NCBI GenBank assembly: GCA_035317605.1
Contig: DATHGT010000182.1
Span: 1 to 15,465, forward strand
Origin: DATHGT01 sp035317605
GTDB taxonomy: Bacteria > Methylomirabilota > Methylomirabilia > Rokubacteriales > CSP1-6
Direction: 5' to 3'
Length of the DNA stretch: 15,465 bases
The translations under genes were made by a program, and so were the position numbers. Positions within the stretch are counted from its first letter, which is position 1. Each line of letters opens with the position of its first letter. Under the pieces are notes generated by a model. It ran no database searches and was not told where the DNA came from. It was given only the letters and a program-made list of their open reading frames with translations. Below, piece after piece: positions 1-7,425 of this stretch.

Positions 1-1643
1 GATTGATCGCGCGGCGGGCCATCGGCGGTCCCGTCTACTGCCAAGAGATCGAACGCGGCGGCCATCAGGGCGCGGGTGTACGGATCTTTCGGTTGGTCGA
101 AGATGCGGCCGGCGGGGCCGTGCTCGACGACCACGCCGTCGCGCATGACCAAAATCTCGTCGGCGAGGGCGCGGACGACGCGGAGGTCGTGGCTGATGAA
201 CAGATAGGTCAGGCGGTGGCGGCGTTGGAGGTCGCGGAGGAGGTCGACGATTTGGGCCTGGACGGACATGTCCAGGGCGGACGTCGGCTCGTCGAGGACC
301 ACGAAGCGGGGTTTGAGGACCATCGCGCGGGCGATGGCGATGCGCTGGCGTTGGCCGCCGGAGAACTCGTGGGGGTAGCGGTGGCGGGTGTCGGGGTCGA
401 GGCCGACTTCGACCAGCGCTTCTTCCACGAGCTTGGCGCGGCCGGCCGCGTCGCCGCCCATGTGGTGGACCTTGAGTCCCTCGTCGATGATCTGCTGTAT
501 CGACAGGCGGGGCGAGAGCGAGCCGTACGGATCCTGGAAGACGATCTGCATCTCGCGACGCAGCGGGCGGAGCGCGCGCTGGCCGAGCGCGTGGATCTCG
601 CGGCCCGAGAACTCGATGGTGCCCGTGCTCGCCTGGAGCCGCAGGAGGGCGAGCCCGAGCGTGGTCTTGCCCGATCCGCTTTCGCCCACCACGCCGAGCG
701 TATGGCCTTCGCGCAGCGTGAGCGAGACGCCCTCGCAGGCGTTCACGTATCCGACGGTGCGCCGCAGAACTCCGGCCTTGATCGGGAACCTCACGCGCAC
801 GTCGCGCGCCGCCACGATCACGGGCGCCTGCGCGTCGGCGGCGACGGGATCGCCCGACGGCTCGGCGGCGAGCAGCCGTCGCGTGTAAGCGTGCTGGGGC
901 CGCGTGAACACCTCCTCGGTCGGACCCGCCTCGACGGCCTCGCCCTGCGTCATCACGGAGACGCGGGTGGCCATCTTGCGCACGATCGTGAGGTCGTGGG
1001 TGATCAGCAGCAGGGCCATCCCGAAGCGCGACTGGAGATCGCGGAGCAGCGCGAGGATCTGGGCCTGGATGGTGACGTCGAGCGCGGTCGTCGGCTCGTC
1101 GGCGATCAGGAGATCCGGCTCGTTGGCCAGGGCCATCGCGATCATCACGCGCTGGCGCTGGCCGCCCGAGAGCTGGTGCGGGTAGGCGTCGAGACGGCGC
1201 TCGGCCTCGGTCAGCCCCACCAGCTTCAGCAGTTCCAGCGTGCGCGCGCGGGCGGCGCGGCGGTCGAGGCCCTTGTGGACGAAGAGCACCTCGTTGACCT
1301 GCTTCTCGATCGTGTGCAGCGGATTGAGCGAGGTCATCGGCTCCTGGAAGATCATGGCGATCCGGTTGCCCCGCACGCGTCGCATGTGGCGCTCGTCTGC
1401 GCCCACCAGCTCCTCGCCGCGGAAGCGGATGCTGCCGCTCGGATGGCGGGCCAGGGGGTAGGGCAGCAGCTGCAGGATCGACAGCGCGGTGACCGACTTG
1501 CCGGAGCCGCTCTCGCCGACCAGCGCCACCGTCTCGCCGCGGTCGACGTCGAACGAGATCCCGCGCACGGCCCGGATCTCGCCGTCGGGCGTGTCGAACG
1601 ATACCGAAAGGTCTTTGACGCTCAGCAGGGCGGGGCCGGTCAC
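1..1643 (-). CDS. yejF: Peptide ABC transporter ATPase YejF (double NBD), C-terminus cut by window edge
   Basis: Cytoplasmic energy-coupling subunit of the YejABEF oligopeptide importer, carrying two ABC ATPase domains in one chain. About 547 residues are visible, and the frame is still open at the window edge. The E. coli protein is about 530 residues, so only a short tail is missing. NBD1 has Walker A GESGSGKS at residues 43-50, then a Q-loop (FQEPMTSLNP), signature LSGGQRQR and Walker B LLIADEPTTALD. NBD2 has Walker A GESGSGKT at 320-327, signature FSGGQRQR and Walker B FVVLDEPTSALD, followed by the switch histidine in ISHDL. Both sites look catalytically intact. The start is GTG at 1643, overlapping the yejE stop in a GTGA. 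AGGA at 1651-1654 lies 7 bases upstream, which suggests translational coupling. The operon order and the YejE/YejB/YejA partners make Yej more likely than the related Opp/Dpp systems. Confidence 0.95.
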   Translation of the reverse strand, partial: MTGPALLSVKDLSVSFDTPDGEIRAVRGISFDVDRGETVALVGESGSGKSVTALSILQLLPYPLARHPSGSIRFRGEELVGADERHMRRVRGNRIAMIFQEPMTSLNPLHTIEKQVNEVLFVHKGLDRRAARARTLELLKLVGLTEAERRLDAYPHQLSGGQRQRVMIAMALANEPDLLIADEPTTALDVTIQAQILALLRDLQSRFGMALLLITHDLTIVRKMATRVSVMTQGEAVEAGPTEEVFTRPQHAYTRRLLAAEPSGDPVAADAQAPVIVAARDVRVRFPIKAGVLRRTVGYVNACEGVSLTLREGHTLGVVGESGSGKTTLGLALLRLQASTGTIEFSGREIHALGQRALRPLRREMQIVFQDPYGSLSPRLSIQQIIDEGLKVHHMGGDAAGRAKLVEEALVEVGLDPDTRHRYPHEFSGGQRQRIAIARAMVLKPRFVVLDEPTSALDMSVQAQIVDLLRDLQRRHRLTYLFISHDLRVVRALADEILVMRDGVVVEHGPAGRIFDQPKDPYTRALMAAAFDLLAVDGTADGPPRDQ

Positions 1644-2662
1644 ACCGTCTTCCTGGGATCGAAGGCGTCGCGCACCGCTTCGCCCACGAAGATCAGGAGG
1701 CTCAGCATGGTGGCGAGAACGAAGAAGCCCGTGAGGCCAATCCAGGGCGCCTGGAGGTTGGCCTTACCCTGCGACAGCATCTCACCCAGCGAAGGCGATC
1801 CGGGAGGCAAACCGAACCCCAGAAAGTCCAGCGAGGTCAGGGTGGTGATGGAGCCATTCAAGATGAACGGCAGGAACGTGATGGTCGCCACCATGGCGTT
1901 GGGCAGCACGTGCCGGAACATGATCACGGTGTTCCTGACTCCGAGCGCGCGGGCCGCCCGCACGTAGTCGAAGTTCCGCCCGCGCAGGAACTCGGCCCGC
2001 ACCACGCCGACCAGCGACATCCAGCTGAAGAGCAGCATCAGCCCCAGCAGCCACCAGAAGTTCGGCTCGACGATGCTGGCCAGGATGATCAGCAGATAGA
2101 GCACGGGCATACCCGACCAGATCTCCATCCCCCGCTGGAAGAGGAGATCGACCCAGCCGCCGAAGTAACCCTGCACGGCGCCGGCCACGACCCCGATCAG
2201 CGAGCTGGCCAGCGTCAGCGTGAGCCCGAACAGCACCGAGATCCGGAAGCCGTAGATCAGCCGCGCCACCAGGTCGCGCCCCTGGTCGTCGGTGCCGAGC
2301 CAGTTCACGCGCGACGGCGGCGCCGGCGCCGGCACCGGCAGCGCGTAGTTGATGGTGTCGTAGCTGAACGGAATGGGCGGCCAGACCATCCAGCCCTTGG
2401 CCTGGATCAGCTCGATGAGCGCGGGATCGCGGTACACGGCTTCCGTCGGGAACACGCCGCCGAACGTCGTCTCGGGATAGTGACGAACGACCGGAAAATA
2501 GAAGCGGCCCTCGTAGCGGACGAGCAGGGGCTTGTCGTTGGCGATCACCTCCGCGCAGAGGCTGAGCCCGAAGATCGCCAGGAACATCCACAGCGACCAG
2601 TACCCGCGCTTGTTCGCCCGGAAGTTGTGGAGCCGCCGGCGCATCAGCGGAGTGAGCGTCAT
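1640..2662 (-). CDS. yejE: Peptide ABC transporter permease YejE
   Basis: Inner-membrane permease subunit of the YejABEF oligopeptide importer, 340 residues, normal for the family. The N-terminus (RGYWSLWMF, then LCAEVIANDKPLLVRY) is diagnostic of YejE. A periplasmic loop at about residues 42-120 follows the first TM segment. The transporter core with further TM segments runs from about 140 to 330. The cytoplasmic EAA-type coupling loop is at about 234-255 (RAARALGV, then RHVLPNA) and would dock on the ATPase. The C-terminus GEAVRDAFDP matches the family. ATG at 2662 lies 4 bases after the yejB stop. An internal ATG seven codons in (before RRRLHNFRANKRG) is a possible alternative start. The end overlaps the yejF start by 4 bases. 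Confidence 0.96.
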   Translation of the reverse strand: MTLTPLMRRRLHNFRANKRGYWSLWMFLAIFGLSLCAEVIANDKPLLVRYEGRFYFPVVRHYPETTFGGVFPTEAVYRDPALIELIQAKGWMVWPPIPFSYDTINYALPVPAPAPPSRVNWLGTDDQGRDLVARLIYGFRISVLFGLTLTLASSLIGVVAGAVQGYFGGWVDLLFQRGMEIWSGMPVLYLLIILASIVEPNFWWLLGLMLLFSWMSLVGVVRAEFLRGRNFDYVRAARALGVRNTVIMFRHVLPNAMVATITFLPFILNGSITTLTSLDFLGFGLPPGSPSLGEMLSQGKANLQAPWIGLTGFFVLATMLSLLIFVGEAVRDAFDPRKTV

Positions 2663-2666
2663 CGGA

Positions 2667-3776
2667 TCAGTGCTCGCGCCGGGCGAAGTCGATGCGCGGG
2701 TCGATCAGCGCATACGTGAGGTCGCTGATGAGGCCGAGGCCGAGGCCGATCAGCGTGTAGATGTAGAGGGTGCCGAACATGATCGGATAGTCGCGGTTGA
2801 TGGCGGCCTCGAAGCCGAGCAGCCCGAGCCCGTCCAGCGAGAAGATCACCTCGATGAGCAGCGCGCCCGTGAACAGGATGCCCACGAACGCGGCCGGGAA
2901 GCCCGCGACCACCAGCAGCATCGCGTTGCGGAACACGTGACCGTAGAGCACCCGACCCTTGGCCAGTCCCTTGGCCCGCGCGGTGACCACGTATTGCTTG
3001 CCGATCTCCTCCAGGAACGAGTTCTTGGTCAGCATGGTGAGCCCGGCGAAGCCGCCCACCAGCAGCGCGATGACCGGCAGCGTGATGTGCCAGAAATAGT
3101 CCGCCGCGCGGGCCGGCCAGGACAGGACAGCCCAGTGATCGGAGGTGAGACCGCGCAGCGGGAACCAGGCGAGGAAGCTGCCGCCCGCGAAGAGCACGAT
3201 CAGCATGATCGCGAACAGGAAGCCGGGGATCGCGTAGCCCACGATGACGGCGCCGCTGGTCCAGATGTCGAAGGTGGAGCCGTCGCGCACGGCCTTGGCC
3301 ACGCCGAGGGGGATCGACACGAGATAGATCAAGAGCGTGGTCCACAGCCCGAGCGAGATCGACACCGGCAGCTTCTCGAGGATGAGGTCGATCACGCGCC
3401 GGTCGCGGAAGAAGCTCTGGCCGAAGTCGAAGCGGACGTAGTTGCCGAGCATCAGGAGGAAGCGCTCGCGGGCCGGGCGGTCGAAGCCGTACTGCTTCTC
3501 GAGCTGGCGGATCAGGTCCGGGTCGATTCCGCGGGCGCCGCGGTAGCGGGCCTCGCCGCTGGTCCGGGGCGGCTCGTTCACCGGGGCCGAGGCGACCTCG
3601 CCGCCGGCGGAGCCGCCGACCCGCGCGGTGGCCTCGGCCCCGTGACCTTTGATGCGCGCGATCATCACGTCCACGGGGCCGCCGGGGGCGGCCTGCACGA
3701 TCACGAAGTTGACGACCATGATCCCGAGCAGGGTCGGAATCATGAACAGCAATCGGCGAAAGGTATAGGCGAGCAA
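2667..3776 (-). CDS. yejB: Peptide ABC transporter permease YejB
   Basis: Second inner-membrane permease of the Yej peptide importer, 369 residues. It begins with TM1 (RRLLFMIPTLLGIMVVNFVIV) and the APGGPVD motif typical of DppB/YejB permeases. The long YejB-type periplasmic insertion at about residues 38-100 is present, Gly/Ala/Arg rich, with RYRGARGIDPDLI matching the E. coli counterpart. The coupling loop is at about 262-284 (YVVTARAKG, then HVFRNAMLL). The C-terminus DPRIDF is typical. The chosen start is TTG at 3776, directly abutting the yejA stop (TAATTG). It restores the expected N-terminus LAYTFRRLL; the first in-frame ATG is 11 codons later, inside TM1, and would destroy it. GGGAG is visible about 14 bases upstream, rather far for a Shine-Dalgarno. 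Translation probably depends on ribosomes finishing yejA. Confidence 0.95.
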   Translation of the reverse strand: MLAYTFRRLLFMIPTLLGIMVVNFVIVQAAPGGPVDVMIARIKGHGAEATARVGGSAGGEVASAPVNEPPRTSGEARYRGARGIDPDLIRQLEKQYGFDRPARERFLLMLGNYVRFDFGQSFFRDRRVIDLILEKLPVSISLGLWTTLLIYLVSIPLGVAKAVRDGSTFDIWTSGAVIVGYAIPGFLFAIMLIVLFAGGSFLAWFPLRGLTSDHWAVLSWPARAADYFWHITLPVIALLVGGFAGLTMLTKNSFLEEIGKQYVVTARAKGLAKGRVLYGHVFRNAMLLVVAGFPAAFVGILFTGALLIEVIFSLDGLGLLGFEAAINRDYPIMFGTLYIYTLIGLGLGLISDLTYALIDPRIDFARREH

Positions 3777-5666
3777 TTACTTCGAGCTTTCTCCCTTCCA
3801 CTTCTGGAGTGCGGCGTCCTTCTTGGGATCGATCCACCACGTGTCGAACCCGAACGTGTACTTGGGGGCGACCGCGGGGCGCGAGAACCGATCCCAGTGG
3901 GCCACCCGGAAGGCCTGCAGGTGAAAGTGCGGGATCACGTAGTGCCCCCACAGCAGCACGCGATCGAGCGCGCGGGTGCGCGCGACCAGGGCCTTGCGGT
4001 CGGGCGCCTGGATGAGGACCTCGATCAGCTTGTCGATGCTGGGATCGCGAATGCCCGCGAGGTTGCGGGTGCCGGGGGTGGTCGCTCCGGCCGAGCCCCA
4101 GAAATCGCGCTGCTCGTTGCCCGGCGACATCGACTGTCGCCACAGGACCACGACCATGTCGAAGTCGTAGTCCTCGAGGCGCTTCTGGTACTGGGCGGCG
4201 TCCACCGTGCGCAGGCGCGCGGCCACGCCGAGGCGCTCGAGGTTCTTGGTGAAGGGCAGGACGATGCGCTCCCACGTCGGCTCGTCGATGAGGACCTCGA
4301 AGGCCAGCGGCTCGCCCTTGGCGTTGACGAGCTTGCCGTTCTTCACCGTCCAACCCGCCTCGCCGAGCAGGCGCAGGGCCTCGCGGGCGCCCTCGCGGAT
4401 GTTGCCGCTGCCGTCGGTCGTCGGCGGCTGGTATTCCTTGGTGAAGACCTCCTCGGGCACCTTGCCCTTGAACGGCTCGAGCACGGCTAGCTCGTCCGGA
4501 CCGGGCAGCCCCCGCGAGGCCAGCTCGGAGTTCGAGAAGTAACTCTTGGTGCGGGTGTAGGAGCCGTAGAAGAGGTTCTTGTTCGTCCACTCGAAGTCAA
4601 AGGCGTAGGCCAGCGCGCGCCGCACGCGCGCGTCCTGGAACACCGGCCGCCGGGTGTTGAAGCCGAACCCCTGCATGCCCGTGGGGATCTCGTGCTTGAT
4701 CGCTTCCTTCTTGATCATGCCGGCGGCGACGGCGGGACCGGTGTAGGCGGTGGCCCAGTTCTTGGCGACGTTCTCGTTGCGCAGGTCGTACTGGCCGGCC
4801 TTGAAGGCCTCGATGGCCACGTTGAAGTCGCGATAGTAGTCGTAGCGGATGGACTCGAAGTTGTCGGTGCCGACCTTCATGGGCAGCTTGGCCGCCCAGT
4901 AGTCCTTGACCCTCCGATAGGTGATGGACCGCCCGGCCTCGAACGACTGGATCTTGTAGGCCCCGCTGCCCAGGGGTGGCTCCAGCGTGGTCTTCTCGAA
5001 GTCGCGCTTGCTCCAGTAGGCCTTCGAGAGCACGGGCAGCTGACCCAGGATCAGCGGCAGCTCACGGTTGTCGCCGGGGGAGAACGAGAACTTCACCTTG
5101 CGGTCGCCGAGCTTCTCCACCTTGGCCACGCTGCCGTAGTAGCTGCGGAAGAACGGCTGGCCCTTGGTCTTGAGGGTCTCGAACGTCCAGATGACGTCGT
5201 CGGCGGTCATGGGGGTGCCGTCGTGGAAGCGCGCCTGGGGACGCAGGGTGAAGGCCACCCACGAGCGGTCCGCCGGCGTCTCGACGGTCTCGGCGACCAG
5301 GCAGTAATACGAGAACGGCTCGTCGGCGGAGCCGACCATGAGGCTGTCGAAGATCTCGCCGAGCCCCGCCGCGGCCACGCCCTTGAGCGTGAAGGGGTTG
5401 AGGGTGTCGTACGTCCCGAAGGCCGCCATCTTGATGTCGCCGCCCTTCGGCGCCTCGGGATTCGTGTACTCGAAGTGCGTGAACCCCGCCCCGTACTTGA
5501 GGTCGCCGTACATCGAGATGGCCGGGCCGTTCACCGCGCGCGAGCTCGCACCCTGCGCGAGGGCCAACGTCGGGACCACGAGCGCCGCGGCCAGCAGGAG
5601 CCGCGACACGGTGAGGGCGAGCACGCTGCGGGACGTTGCGGGGTCGGGTCGGCCGGGGGAGGGCAT
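3777..5666 (-). CDS. yejA: Extracytoplasmic peptide-binding protein YejA
   Basis: Periplasmic solute-binding protein (SBP family 5) that delivers oligopeptides to the YejBEF membrane complex; in E. coli the system also takes up microcin C. With the ATG at 5666 the product is 629 residues. A twin-Arg-free signal peptide with hydrophobic core at about 14-36 ends in LALA|QG, giving likely cleavage after residue 37. Family landmarks are HFEYTNPEAPKGGDI near the mature N-terminus, the ARFHDGTPMTADDV box, RVKDYWAAKLP, RRPVFQDARVRRALAYAFDFEW and the C-terminal FGFDTWWID. These match YejA rather than OppA/DppA. A TTG at 5702 would extend the protein by 12 residues ahead of the signal peptide; ATG is preferred. 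It is the first gene of the yejABEF operon, divergent from the TIR gene with 154 bases between starts. No convincing promoter was recognised there. Confidence 0.94.
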   Translation of the reverse strand: MPSPGRPDPATSRSVLALTVSRLLLAAALVVPTLALAQGASSRAVNGPAISMYGDLKYGAGFTHFEYTNPEAPKGGDIKMAAFGTYDTLNPFTLKGVAAAGLGEIFDSLMVGSADEPFSYYCLVAETVETPADRSWVAFTLRPQARFHDGTPMTADDVIWTFETLKTKGQPFFRSYYGSVAKVEKLGDRKVKFSFSPGDNRELPLILGQLPVLSKAYWSKRDFEKTTLEPPLGSGAYKIQSFEAGRSITYRRVKDYWAAKLPMKVGTDNFESIRYDYYRDFNVAIEAFKAGQYDLRNENVAKNWATAYTGPAVAAGMIKKEAIKHEIPTGMQGFGFNTRRPVFQDARVRRALAYAFDFEWTNKNLFYGSYTRTKSYFSNSELASRGLPGPDELAVLEPFKGKVPEEVFTKEYQPPTTDGSGNIREGAREALRLLGEAGWTVKNGKLVNAKGEPLAFEVLIDEPTWERIVLPFTKNLERLGVAARLRTVDAAQYQKRLEDYDFDMVVVLWRQSMSPGNEQRDFWGSAGATTPGTRNLAGIRDPSIDKLIEVLIQAPDRKALVARTRALDRVLLWGHYVIPHFHLQAFRVAHWDRFSRPAVAPKYTFGFDTWWIDPKKDAALQKWKGESSK

Positions 5667-5820
5667 AGCGTACAGTGTCCCAGCCGGGGCCCCCCAATTC
5701 AAGCCGGGTGCTGAGCTCGTCCGATGGCGTTCGGCTCCCTCGACGACACGCTCACCGGCTGCGACGAGCTGGTGGGCGGTGCCAGCGGGTGATTGACAGC
5801 GCCGTTGCCCGAGGTGCAGG

Positions 5821-7422
5821 ATGCCGGTCGGGATGAATCCCCCGAAGGCGTTCTTCAGCTACGTTCATCTTGTTGATCAGCACGATAACGGCCGTCTGAC
5901 GCTTCTCCGGGAGCGCCTCCAGGGCGAGATTCGAGTGCAGACCCGCTTGAACGTCGAAGTCTTCCAGGACATCGCGGCCATCAAGTGGGGTGATCGTTGG
6001 AGCAACGAGCTGATCGAATCTCTCTCGGAGGCGTACTTTCTCATTCCCATCATCACGCCCGGTTATTTTCTCAGCGACGCCTGTCGCGAGGAATACAACC
6101 TGTTCAAGCAACGCCAGGCGAAGCTCGGGCCCGCCCTGGCAGGGGTGATCCTGCCCGTCTACTACATCGAGACCGACGAGATGAACGATCCGGCGTGGCG
6201 CGAGGGCAACGAGTGGGCCAACGAGATCCACGCGTTTCAGTGGTTCGATTGGCGCCCGGTCCGGTTCGAGTCGTGGGAGTCTCCCGCGCCCCATCGCATC
6301 GTCGCGAAGATGGCGCGCGACTTCAAGGAGCGTCTGAAAATCATGGGCGTCCTGCGGCCAGCGGGCGGAGGATCGCCGGTCGCGGCCGCACGCACGCTCG
6401 CCGTCGAGCGCGCCGACGCGAAGCCGCCCGCGCCCACCCTCGATCACGCCGCCGAGCCGAGGCCCCGCCGAGAACTCGTCGTGGACGCGCGCGGGAAGGG
6501 CGACTTCACGACCATCGGTGACGCCATCCGCGCGGCCCGGACGGACGGAGTGATCGTGGTCAAGCCGGGCACGTACCGAGAAGCCATCGTGCTCGACAAG
6601 TCGCTGACGTTGATCGGCGACGGACCGCGTGACGCCATCGTCGTCGAGACCAAAGGGGCGGACGCGCTGAAGTGCACGGCGTCGTTCGGGCGCGTCACGA
6701 ACTTCACGCTGCGTCAAACCAGCCGCGGTCAACGGTGGTCCTGCGTAGACATCACGGCGGGCTCGATCGAGCTCGATCACTGCGACCTCACGAGCCAAGC
6801 CTTTTGTTGTCTCGTCGTGCGTGGCCACGCGGATCCGACCGTCCGGCGCAATCGGATCCACGATGGGCGATACGCCGGGATCCTCGTCCACGAACACGGT
6901 CGAGGGACGTTCGAAGACAACGACATCTTCGCGAACGCCCTGTCCGGGATCCTGGTGAAAGAGGGTGGCGATCCGACGGTCCGGCGGAACCGGATCCGTG
7001 ACGCCGAGCAGAACGGCGTCTTCATCTACGGTCACGGGCGGGGCACGTTCGAAGACAACGACATTCTCGCCAGCGGGTATTCCGGGATCGAAGTCAAGGA
7101 CGGCGGCCATCCGACGGTCCGGCGCAACCGCATCCGTGACACGAAGCAGAACGGGGTCTTCGTGCACAGCAGCGGCCGGGGCACCTTCGAGGACAACGAG
7201 ATCCTCGCCAGCCGATACGTCGGGATCGACGTCAGGAAGGGTGGCGACCCGGTCGTGCGGGAGAACCGGATCACGGGCAACGGATATCAGGGGATTCGCG
7301 TCCACGAAGGCGGGCGCGGAACCTTCGTCGACAACGATCTCCGCGGCAACAGAGGCGGCCCCTGGGACGTGGCCGACGACTGCCTGCCCCACGTCAAGCG
7401 CGAGCGCAACATCGAGAGATGA
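5821..7422 (+). CDS. TIR domain fused to right-handed parallel beta-helix (PbH1/NosD-like) repeats
   Basis: A 533-residue predicted soluble protein with an unusual two-part architecture. Residues 9-165 form a TIR-like domain: strand A KAFFSY (9-14), box-2-like EVFQDIAAIKWGD (46-58), IPIITPGYFLSDACREEY (75-92). The Glu pair at 90-91 sits where TIR NADases such as SARM1 carry their catalytic glutamate. Residues about 170-215 are an Ala/Pro/Arg-rich linker. From about 217 to 525 there is a pectate-lyase-like beta-helix: an opening DFTTIGDAIRAA...IVVKPGTY segment as in NosD/pectinesterase-type proteins, then four 46-residue units (338-521), each two coils (DPTVRRNRI and RGTFEDND). There is no signal peptide or TM segment, so it is probably cytoplasmic. 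GAGGTG at 5811-5816 precedes the ATG closely; ATG at 5833 is an alternative start. The gene looks more AT-rich than its neighbours by eye, suggesting transfer. NAD cleavage and a role in phage defence or signalling are inference only. Confidence 0.88.
   Translation: MPVGMNPPKAFFSYVHLVDQHDNGRLTLLRERLQGEIRVQTRLNVEVFQDIAAIKWGDRWSNELIESLSEAYFLIPIITPGYFLSDACREEYNLFKQRQAKLGPALAGVILPVYYIETDEMNDPAWREGNEWANEIHAFQWFDWRPVRFESWESPAPHRIVAKMARDFKERLKIMGVLRPAGGGSPVAAARTLAVERADAKPPAPTLDHAAEPRPRRELVVDARGKGDFTTIGDAIRAARTDGVIVVKPGTYREAIVLDKSLTLIGDGPRDAIVVETKGADALKCTASFGRVTNFTLRQTSRGQRWSCVDITAGSIELDHCDLTSQAFCCLVVRGHADPTVRRNRIHDGRYAGILVHEHGRGTFEDNDIFANALSGILVKEGGDPTVRRNRIRDAEQNGVFIYGHGRGTFEDNDILASGYSGIEVKDGGHPTVRRNRIRDTKQNGVFVHSSGRGTFEDNEILASRYVGIDVRKGGDPVVRENRITGNGYQGIRVHEGGRGTFVDNDLRGNRGGPWDVADDCLPHVKRERNIER
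6832..7383 (+). repeat. Four tandem 138-bp repeats encoding the beta-helix coils
   Basis: Direct in-frame repeats start at 6832, 6970, 7108 and 7246, an exact spacing of 138 bases (46 codons) each time. The units begin with a conserved GATCCGACSGTCCGGCG-like segment. About 70 bases further on, each has a second conserved segment coding for RGTFEDND (the last unit has RGTFVDND). Units two and three are nearly identical over long stretches and unit four has diverged most, which fits stepwise tandem duplication with decay at the end. Confidence 0.9.
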
Positions 7423-7425
7423 GCG

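Noticed and set aside
3..1967. A long plus-strand open frame opposite yejF and yejE.
   Set aside because: Its product is Asp/Arg/Val/His-rich low-complexity sequence typical of the antisense of GC-rich genes, while the minus strand encodes clear ABC transporter motifs.
2532..4490. A 652-codon plus-strand frame opposite yejB and yejA.
   Set aside because: Antisense shadow: highly charged composition without motifs, against a perfectly matching YejA/YejB on the other strand.
5724..5792. A 22-codon frame starting ATGGCG in the yejA-TIR gap.
   Set aside because: No Shine-Dalgarno, no recognisable similarity, and such short frames are expected by chance. It could be a gene remnant, but this cannot be supported.
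5793..5798. TTGACA, a perfect -35 hexamer upstream of the TIR gene.
   Set aside because: No -10 element at 16-18 bases; that position falls on the start codon itself, so a normal promoter is not possible here.
6832..7383. CRISPR-like array because of regular repeats.
   Set aside because: The 138-base period is a whole number of codons, the units are coding throughout, and there are no unique spacers between identical repeats.
5752..7392. A 546-codon minus-strand frame opposite the TIR/beta-helix gene.
   Set aside because: It mirrors the 138-bp repeats, but its protein has no recognisable domain. The plus strand shows TIR and beta-helix motifs in frame. The repeat structure alone keeps both strands open.
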